64,000 bases of DNA from Psychrobacillus sp044762655. GTDB lineage: Bacteria; Bacillota; Bacilli; Bacillales_A; Planococcaceae. Below are positions 1 to 8,091 of the stretch, piece by piece. Positions within the stretch are counted from its first letter, which is position 1. Every line of letters starts with the position of its first letter. The position numbers and the translations under genes were made by a program. The notes beneath the pieces were generated by a model. The model was not told the origin of the DNA. It ran no database searches and saw only the letters and a program-made list of their open reading frames with translations. The stretch lies in contig NZ_JBIWER010000008.1 in NCBI RefSeq assembly GCF_044762655.1, positions 115,039-179,038 on the forward strand, given 5' to 3'.

Positions 1-601
1 CTCGCTTCATATTGTTGATTAGCTCTTCTATTTTTAACGTTGAAATTGGGTCTAACGCAGAAGTAGGCTCGTCCATTAAAATAATATCAGGTTTCATCGC
101 TATCGCACGCGCTATACAAACGCGCTGTTGCTGACCGCCTGATAAACCAAGTGCGGATGTTTTAAGACGATCTTTTACCTCATCCCAAATCGCTGCACTA
201 CGCAAACTTTCTTCAACAATTATATTTAATTCTTTTTTATTTTTAATACCCTGCATTCTTGGACCATAGGCAACATTGTCATAAATACTCATTGGGAATA
301 AGTTTGGCTTTTGAAATACCATTCCAACTTTTGTACGTAGCTTAATCACATCATTGGATTTATAAATATTCTCATGATCAATAACGACATCTCCTGTAAT
401 TTTCACACCGTCGATTAAATCATTCATACGATTTAATGTACGTAAAAAAGTAGATTTACCGCAGCCTGAAGGACCGATTAAAGCAGTAACCTCTTTTTCA
501 GAAATAGCAAGATCTACTCCGAATAATGCCTGTTTTTCCCCATAGAATAAATTCAAATCTCTTACATTAATAATTGCTGTATCTTGTTTACGTTGCTCCA
601 T
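1..601 (-). CDS. pstB: Phosphate ABC transporter ATP-binding protein PstB (partial)
   Basis: ATPase subunit that powers the high-affinity phosphate importer with PstC and PstA at the membrane. About 200 N-terminal residues are present; the gene runs off the left edge. Visible motifs are Walker A GPSGCGKST, the Q-loop MVFQKPNLFPMSIYDNV typical of PstB, signature LSGGQQQR and Walker B IILMDEPTSALDP. Translation from ATG at 601 begins MEQRKQDTAIINVRDLNLFY. It follows pstA by about 80 bases, as the last visible gene of the operon. The Shine-Dalgarno is weak and far from the ATG (GGAAGG about 11 bases upstream). Confidence 0.96.
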   Translation of the reverse strand, partial: MEQRKQDTAIINVRDLNLFYGEKQALFGVDLAISEKEVTALIGPSGCGKSTFLRTLNRMNDLIDGVKITGDVVIDHENIYKSNDVIKLRTKVGMVFQKPNLFPMSIYDNVAYGPRMQGIKNKKELNIIVEESLRSAAIWDEVKDRLKTSALGLSGGQQQRVCIARAIAMKPDIILMDEPTSALDPISTLKIEELINNMKR

Positions 602-681
602 ATGCTAAAATACCTTCCCCACTCGATTTTTTTGGTCGTTAGCTCAGCATGTTCTTTTGCTGTGGTTTCGTTAACATACTC

Positions 682-1509
682 TTACTTATTGGTTGCTTTG
701 TTAAATTTTTTCGATATATATGTTGCGGAAAGATTGATTGCTAAAATAATTACGATTAACACAATACCTACTGCTGCTGCAAGTTCAATGTCTCCAGACT
801 CTTGTGTAACTAAATATGCATGAACAGTTAACGTTCTAGCTGAAGATAGAATGCTATCTGGCATAGCTGCTACTGTACCTGCAGTTAAGAATATGGCAGC
901 TGATTCTCCAACGATTCGTCCAACGGAAAGGATAATCCCAGATAAAATCCCCGGCATGGAACTTGGTAATATTACTTTATATAGTGTTTGTAGTTTGGTT
1001 GTCCCTAGTGCTAAGGATCCTTCACGATACGAACGTGGCACTGTTTTTAAAGCTTCTTCTGTTGTACGAATGATAACAGGTAGTACTATAATCGTTAAGG
1101 TCAAGGAAGCTGCTAAAATCGACATACCCAATTTTAAGGTTGTAACAAAGAATACGGCTCCAAACAATCCATAGATGATGGATGGAATCCCTGTTAAACT
1201 CTCTGTTGCAAAGCGTATTAGTCTAACTAATCGCCCTTGTTTAGCGTATTCCTGCAAATAAACCGCTGCTAGAATTCCGATTGGCGTTGCAATAACTAAC
1301 GAAATTAGAACTGTGTAAATAGTTGTTATAATCATTGGCCAAATACCACCACCACCAGCTGGTGAATAATCACCAAAGATGAAATCGAAGCTTATCAAGC
1401 CAATACCTTTATAAAAGATAAACCCAACAATCATCACGAGGACGGCAACGGATAAGATAGCGGATAACCATAAAAGTCCACGGAACAAGTTATCTTTAAA
1501 TTGTCTCAT
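682..1509 (-). CDS. pstA: Phosphate ABC transporter permease PstA
   Basis: Inner-membrane permease that pairs with PstC to form the phosphate channel. The protein has six or so hydrophobic segments and the binding-protein-dependent transport motif EALKTVPRSYREGSLALGTTK (EAA loop). I start it at MRQFKDN (1509) because GGGAGGT lies seven bases upstream, inside the last codons of pstC; a start seven codons further up would overlap pstC and has no ribosome binding site. There is one base between the pstC stop and this ATG, so translation is probably coupled. Confidence 0.95.
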   Translation of the reverse strand: MRQFKDNLFRGLLWLSAILSVAVLVMIVGFIFYKGIGLISFDFIFGDYSPAGGGGIWPMIITTIYTVLISLVIATPIGILAAVYLQEYAKQGRLVRLIRFATESLTGIPSIIYGLFGAVFFVTTLKLGMSILAASLTLTIIVLPVIIRTTEEALKTVPRSYREGSLALGTTKLQTLYKVILPSSMPGILSGIILSVGRIVGESAAIFLTAGTVAAMPDSILSSARTLTVHAYLVTQESGDIELAAAVGIVLIVIILAINLSATYISKKFNKATNK

Positions 1510-1510
1510 C

Positions 1511-2425
1511 TTAGTTACCTCCCTTTGCACTTATTTTCGCTAATACAAAATTTAGTATTAAGATAAATGAGAATAAAACAATACCGGTTGCAAATAACAT
1601 TTCCTGATGTGTCCCAAATGCATAGCCCATTTCTAATGCTATATTCGTCGTAAGCGGTCGAACACTATCTCCTAGGCTCGTTGGTACGATTAAGCTATTA
1701 CCAGCAACTAAAATAACTGCCATTGTTTCTCCAATTGCACGACCTAGGCCTAATACAATTGCGGTCATAATACCGGATTTAGCTGCTGGTACAATTACTT
1801 TAAAAATAGTCCCTATTTGAGATACTCCAAGAGCTAATGATCCTTCACGATAGGTTTGTGGGACAGCGCGAATTGCTGTCTCAGCTACAGTCACAATAGT
1901 AGGAAGCATCATGATAGCAAGAACAAGAATAACAGCTATTAAGCTTTGTCCTTTTACTAAACCGAAAGTATTTTGTAAAAACGGTACGATAATAGCTAGT
2001 CCAAATACCCCGTATAAAACAGATGGGATACCAGCTAACAATTGGATAGCTGGTGAAATAATTTTGGCGATTCTACTTGAGGCAATTTCAGCTAAGAAAA
2101 TAGCAGTAAATAAGCCAATTGGAACACCAATGATTAGCGCTCCGATTGTTGCAAAAATGGATGCAACAATCATTGGGAATATACCGAATTTATCTTCACT
2201 CGGTACCCAATCACTGCCAAATATAAAGTCTATAAAGCTATAGCCCTCCGCTACAAAAGGATGAGCTCCTTTATAAAATACAAATCCAATGATTAACAAT
2301 AAAGTTACTACAGAGAGAAGCGCACAGATTAAGAATACTCGCTGCGACATTTTCTCAAGCATATATTTCCTTTTGTTTGCTTTGCCGATTTCTATTGCTT
2401 GCTTGTTAGTTGTTGGGATAGACAC
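1511..2425 (-). CDS. pstC: Phosphate ABC transporter permease PstC
   Basis: Permease partner of PstA, 304 residues, with an N-terminal cytoplasmic extension before the first membrane helix and the EAA-loop motif AVPQTYREGSLALGVSQ. The start codon is GTG at 2425, seven bases after GGAGG. It lies between pstS and pstA on the same strand. Confidence 0.95.
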   Translation of the reverse strand: MSIPTTNKQAIEIGKANKRKYMLEKMSQRVFLICALLSVVTLLLIIGFVFYKGAHPFVAEGYSFIDFIFGSDWVPSEDKFGIFPMIVASIFATIGALIIGVPIGLFTAIFLAEIASSRIAKIISPAIQLLAGIPSVLYGVFGLAIIVPFLQNTFGLVKGQSLIAVILVLAIMMLPTIVTVAETAIRAVPQTYREGSLALGVSQIGTIFKVIVPAAKSGIMTAIVLGLGRAIGETMAVILVAGNSLIVPTSLGDSVRPLTTNIALEMGYAFGTHQEMLFATGIVLFSFILILNFVLAKISAKGGN

Positions 2426-2483
2426 TCTTATTCCTCCAAAATTAAGTCAAAAATTATGTTGTTGTCTTCCTGTTAAATTGAAT

Positions 2484-3329
2484 TTACTGTACTGGAATCG
2501 CTCCTGCTTCTGCTGCGATTTTCTGTCCAGCTTCACTTAGGATAAAGTCTATAAAACGTTGTCCTGCATCGGTTAATTTTCCTTCTTTATGAACAAACAA
2601 AAATGGTCTAGACAGGCTGTATTTTTCTTTTAGAACATTTTCTGCAGTAGCTGCTACTCCATCAATATCGATTGTTGAAATGGATTCATCTATATATTCA
2701 AAGGAGATAAAACCAACTGCATGCTTGTTGTTTGCAACGGTCGTTTTAATATTCCCATTACCGCTAGCAATGATTGCGTTTCTGATTAACTCACCAGAGC
2801 TATAGTCTACGATTTCTTGGAACGCATCTCGTGAACCTGATCCATCTTCTCGAGAAACAACTACGATTTCCATATCCTTACCGCCAAGTTCTTTCCAGTT
2901 TGTCACTTTTCCAGTGAACACTTGTTTAACCTGCTCCATCGTTAGGTCTTTAACTTTGTTTGTTGGATGAGTTACTACTACAATTCCATCGTAAGCAATA
3001 ACTGTTTCTTGCAAGCCACTCTCTTTTTCTTCGTCCTTTAAATCTCGCGAGGACATCCCAATCTCGGACACTCCACTAATTGCGTTCGTAATTCCAGCGG
3101 AGGAACCGATTTGATTTATCTCAATATTCGTGTCGTCTTCTTCTGTATATTTTGCTGCTAGCTTTTCAGCTAACGGTCCAACAGATGTCGATCCTGAAAT
3201 AGATACGGTAGCATGATTGCTCCCTGAGTCTTGTGTATCATTATTGTCGTTCGTACATGCTGATAGTACAGTAAGTATAGACAGTGACAGTGTTAATAGT
3301 CCGATTTTTACTTTTTTCAAGCTGATCAT
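2484..3329 (-). CDS. pstS: Phosphate-binding lipoprotein PstS
   Basis: Extracellular solute-binding protein that captures phosphate and delivers it to PstCA. The N-terminus is a lipoprotein signal (basic MISLKKVK, hydrophobic stretch, lipobox LSAC), giving a lipid-anchored protein. Family motifs include SGSTSVGPLAEKLA, where phosphate-binding Ser/Thr lie, and SREDGSGSRDAF. 281 residues is normal for a Bacillales PstS. GGAGGTAAGAA precedes the ATG. It is the first gene of the pst operon and sits behind a PHO-box cluster, so induction by PhoP under phosphate starvation is expected. Confidence 0.95.
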   Translation of the reverse strand: MISLKKVKIGLLTLSLSILTVLSACTNDNNDTQDSGSNHATVSISGSTSVGPLAEKLAAKYTEEDDTNIEINQIGSSAGITNAISGVSEIGMSSRDLKDEEKESGLQETVIAYDGIVVVTHPTNKVKDLTMEQVKQVFTGKVTNWKELGGKDMEIVVVSREDGSGSRDAFQEIVDYSSGELIRNAIIASGNGNIKTTVANNKHAVGFISFEYIDESISTIDIDGVAATAENVLKEKYSLSRPFLFVHKEGKLTDAGQRFIDFILSEAGQKIAAEAGAIPVQ

Positions 3330-3389
3330 TTCTTACCTCCAAAAAAATATGTTAGGTATTTTCTGATGACGAAATTTGTCTAATTGTAG

Positions 3390-3481
3390 AATATATGCCT
3401 AGTGTAAATTTTAGCTACTTCATTTGTAAAGGTTTTGTAAATTTTATTAAAAACAAGCTGTTTAGTGTAAAAAATTGTGAA
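3390..3481 (-). promoter_or_regulatory. PhoP (PHO) box cluster and promoter upstream of pstS
   Basis: On the minus strand five hexamers match the PhoP half-site TT(A/C/T)A(C/T)A: TTTACA at 3403-3408, 3425-3430, 3436-3441 and 3466-3471, and TTCACA at 3476-3481. The first three are spaced 22 and 11 bases, one or two helical turns apart, as PhoP dimers need. A TATATT -10 candidate lies at 3390-3395, just downstream of the boxes. The pattern is seen directly; PhoP binding is inferred from B. subtilis. Confidence 0.75.
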
Positions 3482-3559
3482 AATTATGATTATGGAAGTT
3501 AAATTAGGATGCGTATAATTTCTCGTATATATTACTACCGAGCTAAAATCATTTAGATA

Positions 3560-3601
3560 AATAATAAAAGCAAGAAAATTCACTGCTGAACTTTCTTGCT
3601 T
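3560..3601 (-). terminator. Rho-independent terminator after aadK-like gene
   Basis: A 10-bp stem AAGCAAGAAA/TTTCTTGCTT (3568-3577 with 3592-3601) is followed on the minus strand by TTTTATTATTT. Three tandem TTAGAT units (3601-3618) lie between it and the stop codon. Confidence 0.8.
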
Positions 3602-3622
3602 TAGATTTAGATTTAGATTTCA

Positions 3623-4495
3623 TTAATAAATTTCCGTTGCGGTAGGGGATAAGTTTTTAATATGCATTAGATAAGTAGTAACTTTTTCATACTCTTCACT
3701 TGAGTAGTAAAATTCAAATCTATCAGCAACAAATTCGGCTGTAGCTCGAAATAGTTTTACCATTGCAAATAATCCGCTCCAAACATCTTCATAGCTTCCA
3801 CTTGCAAATGTAGAGAGGAGCTCTTGCCATTCTTTTTCTGAAAGATATTTCTCCAAGTATTTACCGCTTTTACCTATACTAACGGAATAATCCTGTTCTA
3901 TGCCAACCTTCCATTCAAGCATTTGGATGAGCATTGGTCTAAGAATAGTATTTAAATGCTCGTGAGCATAAGGAATTTCGCTTCTCCATAGTCCCTTTGC
4001 CACATATGTAGTGACCCACCAAAATTCATTGCAGCAATCTGCAAAATATTCAGCAGAAGGACGCTTTACCCAATAATCCTCATCTGTTGGTGATGCAACT
4101 TCTGGTAAACAGTCATCCTTGTCCAGCAAAATAACCGTTAACTTATCCTCTTTACAATACTTATCTGCTTCCTCTGACGGAACAAGTGTTAGATTAAGTC
4201 GATTTCCGTCCGTAAACAGCATGAGATAGGAGAATCTACCACCTAAAGTTTGGGGGAACATGGACATTTCCTCGGGAGTTTGCATAATGATTCGTTTCCC
4301 GAATACATCTATCCATTCTCGGTCTTCTATAAATGATTTCATATCTGATACAAGATAAACAATATCAAAATCCTGGAATACATCCTTTGGAGCATTCGGG
4401 TTAGCCCGAGAACCATTTAGTCCAACTGCTCGAATTCTTTCGTCATTTTCTGCATAGGTCAAAATTAATTCCATCATTTGCTTTGAAGATCTAAT
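3623..4495 (-). CDS. aadK: Aminoglycoside 6-adenylyltransferase (AadK/ANT(6) family), probable ATT start
   Basis: Transfers AMP from ATP to the 6-hydroxyl of streptomycin-type aminoglycosides. Nucleotidyltransferase motif GLNGSRANPN followed by FQDFDIVY (the DxD metal pair) lies near the N-terminus, and DCCNEFWWVTTYVAKGL is the family's helical region. The first ATG (4477) lies 26 bases from the only ribosome binding site. Reading upstream in frame, AAGGAGG (4504-4510) stands eight bases before an ATT codon at 4495. The added residues RSSKQ then MMELIL line up with the MRSEQEMMDIF start I recall for B. subtilis AadK. I therefore call the start at ATT (290 residues). Resistance is an inference; chromosomal AadK proteins vary in activity. 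Confidence 0.85.
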   Translation of the reverse strand: MRSSKQMMELILTYAENDERIRAVGLNGSRANPNAPKDVFQDFDIVYLVSDMKSFIEDREWIDVFGKRIIMQTPEEMSMFPQTLGGRFSYLMLFTDGNRLNLTLVPSEEADKYCKEDKLTVILLDKDDCLPEVASPTDEDYWVKRPSAEYFADCCNEFWWVTTYVAKGLWRSEIPYAHEHLNTILRPMLIQMLEWKVGIEQDYSVSIGKSGKYLEKYLSEKEWQELLSTFASGSYEDVWSGLFAMVKLFRATAEFVADRFEFYYSSEEYEKVTTYLMHIKNLSPTATEIY

Positions 4496-4514
4496 GTTTT
4501 GCCCCTCCTTTAGT

Positions 4515-4567
4515 AAAAAGCGCCTGTCTCTAAATACAGAATTGTATTAGAACCAGGCACCTTTTTT
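4515..4567. repeat. Palindromic intergenic hairpin, copy 1
   Basis: A long imperfect hairpin with outer arms CGCCTG/CAGGC and inner arms TCTAAATACA/TGTATTAGA, flanked by AAAAA and TTTTTT, so it could terminate both neighbours. Its minus-strand sequence begins AGGTGCCTGG and contains CTAATACAATT, both matched in the hairpin at 6417-6467. I treat it as a dispersed repeat that also serves as terminator. Confidence 0.6.
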
Positions 4568-4569
4568 AA

Positions 4570-4992
4570 TTATTGTTGTTCCGCGTGTTTTTTGAAGTTA
4601 TTTAAAATGGCTTGCCAGCCTTCCTGCTGCATTTCGATTGGATTCGTTGTTTCTGGATCGAAAACTTCTACCACTTTCGTGTCGTTTCCTTGTGGGATAA
4701 AAGTGATTTCTACTTCTCTTCCATCCTCTAATTTATAAGAAATAAATTCATGGTTACGCACTTCATCGTAAATCCCTCCAAAATCAAAACCAAAGCTGCC
4801 ATCCTTCGCTTCCATTCTAGTTACAAATTTCCCACCGGCTCTTAAATCATTTTCGGCGTGTGGTGTGTGCCAATCTTCAGAAGCATTATTCCACTTTGTT
4901 ATATGTTCTGGCTCTGTCCAATATTCCCATACTTTTTCAACTGGTGCTTGTACTATTGCCTCAACTGTAATAGCAGAATTACTAGTGCCCAT
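4570..4992 (-). CDS. SRPBCC (AHSA1/START-like) domain protein
   Basis: Small cytosolic protein of the Bet v 1-like fold that binds hydrophobic ligands; the natural ligand is unknown. The N-terminal motif TVEAIVQAPVEKVWEYWTEP and the closing GWQAILNNFKKHAEQ helix are classic for AHSA1-type SRPBCC proteins of about 140 residues. I start at MGTSNS (4992), eight bases after AGGAG; a GTG three codons upstream falls inside the Shine-Dalgarno. It stands alone between two hairpins. Confidence 0.85.
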   Translation of the reverse strand: MGTSNSAITVEAIVQAPVEKVWEYWTEPEHITKWNNASEDWHTPHAENDLRAGGKFVTRMEAKDGSFGFDFGGIYDEVRNHEFISYKLEDGREVEITFIPQGNDTKVVEVFDPETTNPIEMQQEGWQAILNNFKKHAEQQ

Positions 4993-5126
4993 TATATCCA
5001 CTCCTTTTCTTTGCTAGTCTCTCAACATTCGCTGTTTCTATTCATTATTCCTTCTTCGTTAATAAAAATCAATTGAATTCTACTGATATTTATTTTAAAT
5101 ATTTCTAGATTGCATTTTATAGTTTC

Positions 5127-5170
5127 AAAAAGACGTAGCCACACCTTTCCAGGTGAAGCAACATCTTTTT
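5127..5170. terminator. Bidirectional hairpin terminator
   Basis: Interrupted stem AAAAAGA..CACCT with AGGTG..TCTTTTT around loop TTCC. It has T-runs on either strand and lies directly after the small ORF at 5178-5360. Confidence 0.7.
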
Positions 5171-5177
5171 ATACTAC

Positions 5178-5360
5178 TCAGTTATCTCCGTTCAATAAGC
5201 GATTTCTATTAATCTCTTCTTCATCTGCTCTCGTCTTCCTGGCAATCATATCCTTCAGCAATTGTCCATTAATGCGAGGGTCTTGTAATCGCATTATATT
5301 CCATTCCGACTGTCCCACTTTTTTACTTACTTTCTGTATTTCATTATCAAAAAACAGCAT
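5178..5360 (-). CDS. Small hypothetical protein (60 aa)
   Basis: I do not recognise the family. The product begins MLFFDNEIQKVSKK and is rich in charged residues, predicted helical, with no signal or membrane segment. Support for being a gene comes from its surroundings: GGGGGGAGG stands seven bases before the ATG at 5360, and a hairpin terminator follows the stop by eight bases. An ATG six bases further upstream is too close to the Shine-Dalgarno. Confidence 0.5.
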   Translation of the reverse strand: MLFFDNEIQKVSKKVGQSEWNIMRLQDPRINGQLLKDMIARKTRADEEEINRNRLLNGDN

Positions 5361-5718
5361 GTCCATTCCTCCCCCCTATAAATTAATCAAAGAGGCCAAT
5401 TAATATAAATTTTCCCCTCTCTTTAAAATATGCCAACAAATAAGGTACACGGAGGATAAAGGCACAATGAATATTATTAGTTAGATTTGTATTGCAGATG
5501 AAAATTGAATATGTGAAAAAAAGATTATCTTTAGTTAATAATAGATTGTTCATCAAATTGGATAATCTCCTTAAAATTCGAGATTAATTTATAACGTATC
5601 CTTTGTCAGAAACAAACATGAAACCACAAAATTCACTTTTGTTTGAATTAACGTGAATGATTCTAAAGCAAGATTTTAATAAAAAAACAGCCACATTTTT
5701 TTAAGAAATGTGACTGTT
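5361..5718. other. Gene-free stretch
   Basis: AT-rich. An inverted repeat AGATTATC (5522-5529) / GATAATCT (5561-5568) is followed on the minus strand by seven T residues and could end a short transcript. A 56-codon minus-strand frame runs through it but has a poorly spaced ribosome binding site and no recognisable product. Nothing else is seen. Confidence 0.4.
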
Positions 5719-5720
5719 TT
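5681..5720 (-). terminator. Terminator after YgjP-type metallopeptidase gene
   Basis: Stem AAACAGCCACATTT/AAATGTGACTGTTT with one mismatch; on the minus strand it runs into TTTTTTTATT. It overlaps the stop codon of the gene at 5719. Confidence 0.85.
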
Positions 5721-6372
5721 AAAGTAACATCGAATGACTGTGCCTTGCTAAATACTCTTCCATCTCTTTATAATCCGGCATAACACTCCCAACACGTCTC
5801 CAAAATGATCGATCGTGATTCATATGAGTTATATGACATAATTCATGAATTATCACATAATCGATTACTTCTATTGGAGCCATAGCAAGACGAAAATTAA
5901 ACGTAATCTTTTTATCCGAACTACAACTACCCCACTTGACTTTAGATTCTACTATTTCAATGATTTTAGGCTTTACTTTCAGCTGTTTTTGATATATTTT
6001 TATACGTTTCTCTACAATTTCCTTACATCTAGTCATATAAAACTTCTTGAGATTTTTTTTAAGTACCTCTTCATTTACATCACTACAATTTATTAATTCA
6101 TGAAGAAATCTTTCTTTTCCCATGTACAAGAACTTGCCATGAGCATGATACTCTCTTTCCTGAGGTAATTCTCGAGCTTTTCCAATTTCCTCGAGTTTTT
6201 CTAGTATCCATTTGCCATTGCTTTCTATTGCATTAATAATCATTTCTTTACCGTTGTCTTTTGGCGCTTTTACAGTAATGAACCCCACCGAATCTATATG
6301 TATAGACAGCTTCTTCCCATTTCCATACTGAACATTAAAATTAATCATAGTATTTTCAACTTCAACTTTCAT
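5719..6372 (-). CDS. YgjP-like (DUF45) zinc metallopeptidase
   Basis: Family M48-related metal-dependent hydrolase of unknown substrate (pfam DUF45/YgjP). The C-terminal half carries VKWGSCSSDKKITFNF and the zinc motif HELCHITHMNHDRSFW, where the two HExxH histidines and the later His of NHD are the expected ligands. About 218 residues, normal for the family. I start at MKVEVEN (6372) because GAGGG lies six bases upstream; an ATG four codons earlier has no ribosome binding site. It stands alone, with its own terminator; in other genomes some homologues sit beside type I restriction genes, but none are here. Confidence 0.88.
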   Translation of the reverse strand: MKVEVENTMINFNVQYGNGKKLSIHIDSVGFITVKAPKDNGKEMIINAIESNGKWILEKLEEIGKARELPQEREYHAHGKFLYMGKERFLHELINCSDVNEEVLKKNLKKFYMTRCKEIVEKRIKIYQKQLKVKPKIIEIVESKVKWGSCSSDKKITFNFRLAMAPIEVIDYVIIHELCHITHMNHDRSFWRRVGSVMPDYKEMEEYLARHSHSMLL

Positions 6373-6416
6373 AACTACCCTCATTTATATATTAATTATT
6401 AACTGTTGTACATAGT

Positions 6417-6467
6417 AAAAGGTGTCAGACCTAATACAATTTGAATTGTTTTAGAAGCTGGCACCTT
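6417..6467. repeat. Palindromic intergenic hairpin, copy 2
   Basis: Imperfect hairpin with outer arms AAGGTG/CACCTT and inner AATACAATT/AATTGTTTT. It shares AGGTG.C.G and CTAATACAATT with the hairpin at 4515-4567, in inverted orientation. It could also terminate the DUF4256 gene on the minus strand. Confidence 0.55.
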
Positions 6468-6492
6468 AATCCAAATTTATAACCTACAATAT

Positions 6493-7059
6493 CTAAACCC
6501 TTAGAGAGCCCCGGAATCCCCTTGCAGCATAATAGGAATCTGCTCCATTATGATACACAAAGACAGTATCATAACGATAATCACAAAAAATAGCTCCACC
6601 TAATTTACGAATATTTTCAGGTGTTTGCACCCAGCTCGACGTTTTCATATCGAACTTCCCTAGTTTCAGCAACTCCCGATATTGCTCTTCCGTTAATAGT
6701 TCAATGCCCATAGAAGCTGCCATATTAACAGCGCTATTTTCAGGTTTATGTTTTTTTCTAGCCTCTAGAGCTTCCTGGTCGAAGCAAACACTTCTGCGAC
6801 CCTTTGGACTTTCTGCTGAACAATCAAAGAAAATATATTCACCCGTTGCCTCATCATACCCAACCACATCCGGCTCACCATCGGTTTTCTCCATCTCATG
6901 AAGCGACCAAAGTTTTTCACTATTTGCTTCTAACTTTGCTTGGACATTAGCCCATTCCATACCAGTATGACGACCCATATATTTCTCAAACCGTTCCTTC
7001 AATATATCAAGCAATTCTTCTCGTTCTTCTGCAAGCAGTTCCTTTTTATTCTTTGGCAA
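6493..7059 (-). CDS. DUF4256 domain protein
   Basis: Member of the DUF4256 family, conserved in Bacilli and other bacteria, function unknown. Recognisable stretches are EWANVQAKLEANSEKLWSL, GEPDVVGYDEATGEYIFFD, SAESPKGRRSVCFDQEAL and the C-terminal YAARGFRGSLRV. The start is TTG at 7059, seven bases after a full AGGAGG; it gives an N-terminus (PKNKKELLAEEREELL) like the homologues I know. A GTG 16 codons upstream would be open but lacks a ribosome binding site. About 188 residues, normal length. Confidence 0.88.
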   Translation of the reverse strand: MPKNKKELLAEEREELLDILKERFEKYMGRHTGMEWANVQAKLEANSEKLWSLHEMEKTDGEPDVVGYDEATGEYIFFDCSAESPKGRRSVCFDQEALEARKKHKPENSAVNMAASMGIELLTEEQYRELLKLGKFDMKTSSWVQTPENIRKLGGAIFCDYRYDTVFVYHNGADSYYAARGFRGSLRV

Positions 7060-7338
7060 AGTAATTCCTCCTAATTGTGTAGCAAGCGCTTTTTTATTTA
7101 TCTTCACATAGTTTTGTGTTCAGTTCAAGCCTACACTAAATGGACAGTTCCACCTTCACTCGAACCAACTTTCACTGCAGTCGTAGTAGTTTCTGCAATT
7201 AATGTATTTCCATGTAAATAGATACTGTAAATTAAGGTGCTCCGATAGAATACATGTACAACTATATTTATTTCATTTAATATGACTATAAAGCGTGATA
7301 ATCCAATATTATGGCTAAAATCATAAAGGAGTTTTGAC

Positions 7339-8019
7339 ATGAAGCATGTTTATACAGGAAAAACAAAAGATGTTTATGCATTAGAGGATGGCAACTATCT
7401 CCTACAATTCAAAGATGATGTTACTGGGGTTGACGGTGTGTTTGATCCAGGTGCCAACACAGTTGGTTTGACAATTGAAGGTGCTGGTCGTTCAGGCTTA
7501 AAGCTTACAAAATACTTTTTTGAAGTATTAAAGGAAAAGGAAATCCCAACTCATTATGTGAATGCTGATATTGAAAAGGCGACGATGACTGTAAAGCCTG
7601 CTGAAGTTTTCGGAAATGGGCTTGAAGTCATATGCCGATACCGTGCTGTAGGAAGTTTTTTGCGTAGATATGGATTATACGCGGAAGAAGGGCAGTCACT
7701 CGATGCTTTTGTCGAAGTGACTATTAAGGACGATGAGCGCGAAGACCCTCCAATTAGTGAAGATGCTTTAGATATGCTTAGAATATTATCTAAAGAGGAA
7801 TATAAAGTTTTAAAAGAACTTACAACGCAAATCAGTAATGTCGTAAAAGAAGAGCTAGCGAAGAAAGACATTGAGTTATACGATATTAAACTTGAATTTG
7901 GACGTACTGGTGAAGATAAACAAATTGTTCTGATAGATGAAATCTCTGGTGGTAATATGCGTGCTTATAAAGACGGAGAATATATCGAACCATTAGAATT
8001 AGAAAAACTGTTCTTATAA
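7339..8019 (+). CDS. Divergent PurC paralogue (SAICAR synthetase-like)
   Basis: The fold of phosphoribosylaminoimidazole-succinocarboxamide synthase is clear: GKTKDVY near the N-terminus (ATP-binding loop), RYRAVGSFLRRYG in place of RNIAAGSLSKRLG, and YDIKLEFGRTG plus LIDEIS near the C-terminus. A canonical purC lies in the pur operon at 58060-58782. Here the acceptor-side signature SPDTCRLWD of that protein is replaced by SGGNMRAYKDG, so the ATP and metal side looks intact while the nucleotide-substrate side differs. 226 residues against 240. AAAGGAG lies seven bases before the ATG and a terminator follows, so it is monocistronic. No PurBox is evident. It may be a backup enzyme or act on a different carboxylate. 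Confidence 0.85.
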   Translation: MKHVYTGKTKDVYALEDGNYLLQFKDDVTGVDGVFDPGANTVGLTIEGAGRSGLKLTKYFFEVLKEKEIPTHYVNADIEKATMTVKPAEVFGNGLEVICRYRAVGSFLRRYGLYAEEGQSLDAFVEVTIKDDEREDPPISEDALDMLRILSKEEYKVLKELTTQISNVVKEELAKKDIELYDIKLEFGRTGEDKQIVLIDEISGGNMRAYKDGEYIEPLELEKLFL

Positions 8020-8046
8020 GTACCGACGAAAAGAAAATGAAGAATC

Positions 8047-8082
8047 GAGGACATAACATATTTTCATGTTACGTCCTCTTTG
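8047..8082 (+). terminator. Terminator after purC-like gene
   Basis: 13-bp stem GAGGACATAACAT/ATGTTACGTCCTC with one mismatch, loop ATTTTC, short T tail. Confidence 0.75.
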
Positions 8083-8091
8083 ACGCTTACT

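Noticed and set aside
851..1174. 107-codon plus-strand ORF inside pstA
   Set aside because: Antisense shadow of a well-supported gene; the same applies to the long antisense frames in gatB, ligA, pcrA and ecfA1.
3380..3583. 67-codon minus-strand ORF upstream of pstS
   Set aside because: It covers the PHO-box region, has no ribosome binding site and a low-complexity Tyr/Ile/Asn composition.
5402..5553. 56-codon minus-strand frame in the gap after the YgjP-type gene
   Set aside because: AAGGAG is 13 or more bases from its ATG, an inverted repeat with a T-run lies inside it, and the product resembles nothing.
7131..7340. 69-codon minus-strand ORF opposite the purC-like gene leader
   Set aside because: No ribosome binding site, overlaps the purC-like leader. 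Its C-terminal part looks slightly protein-like but matches no family I know.
7339..8019. The purC-like gene as a horizontally acquired purC
   Set aside because: Codon use and ribosome binding site look like the neighbours; divergence in active-site motif fits an old paralogue better.
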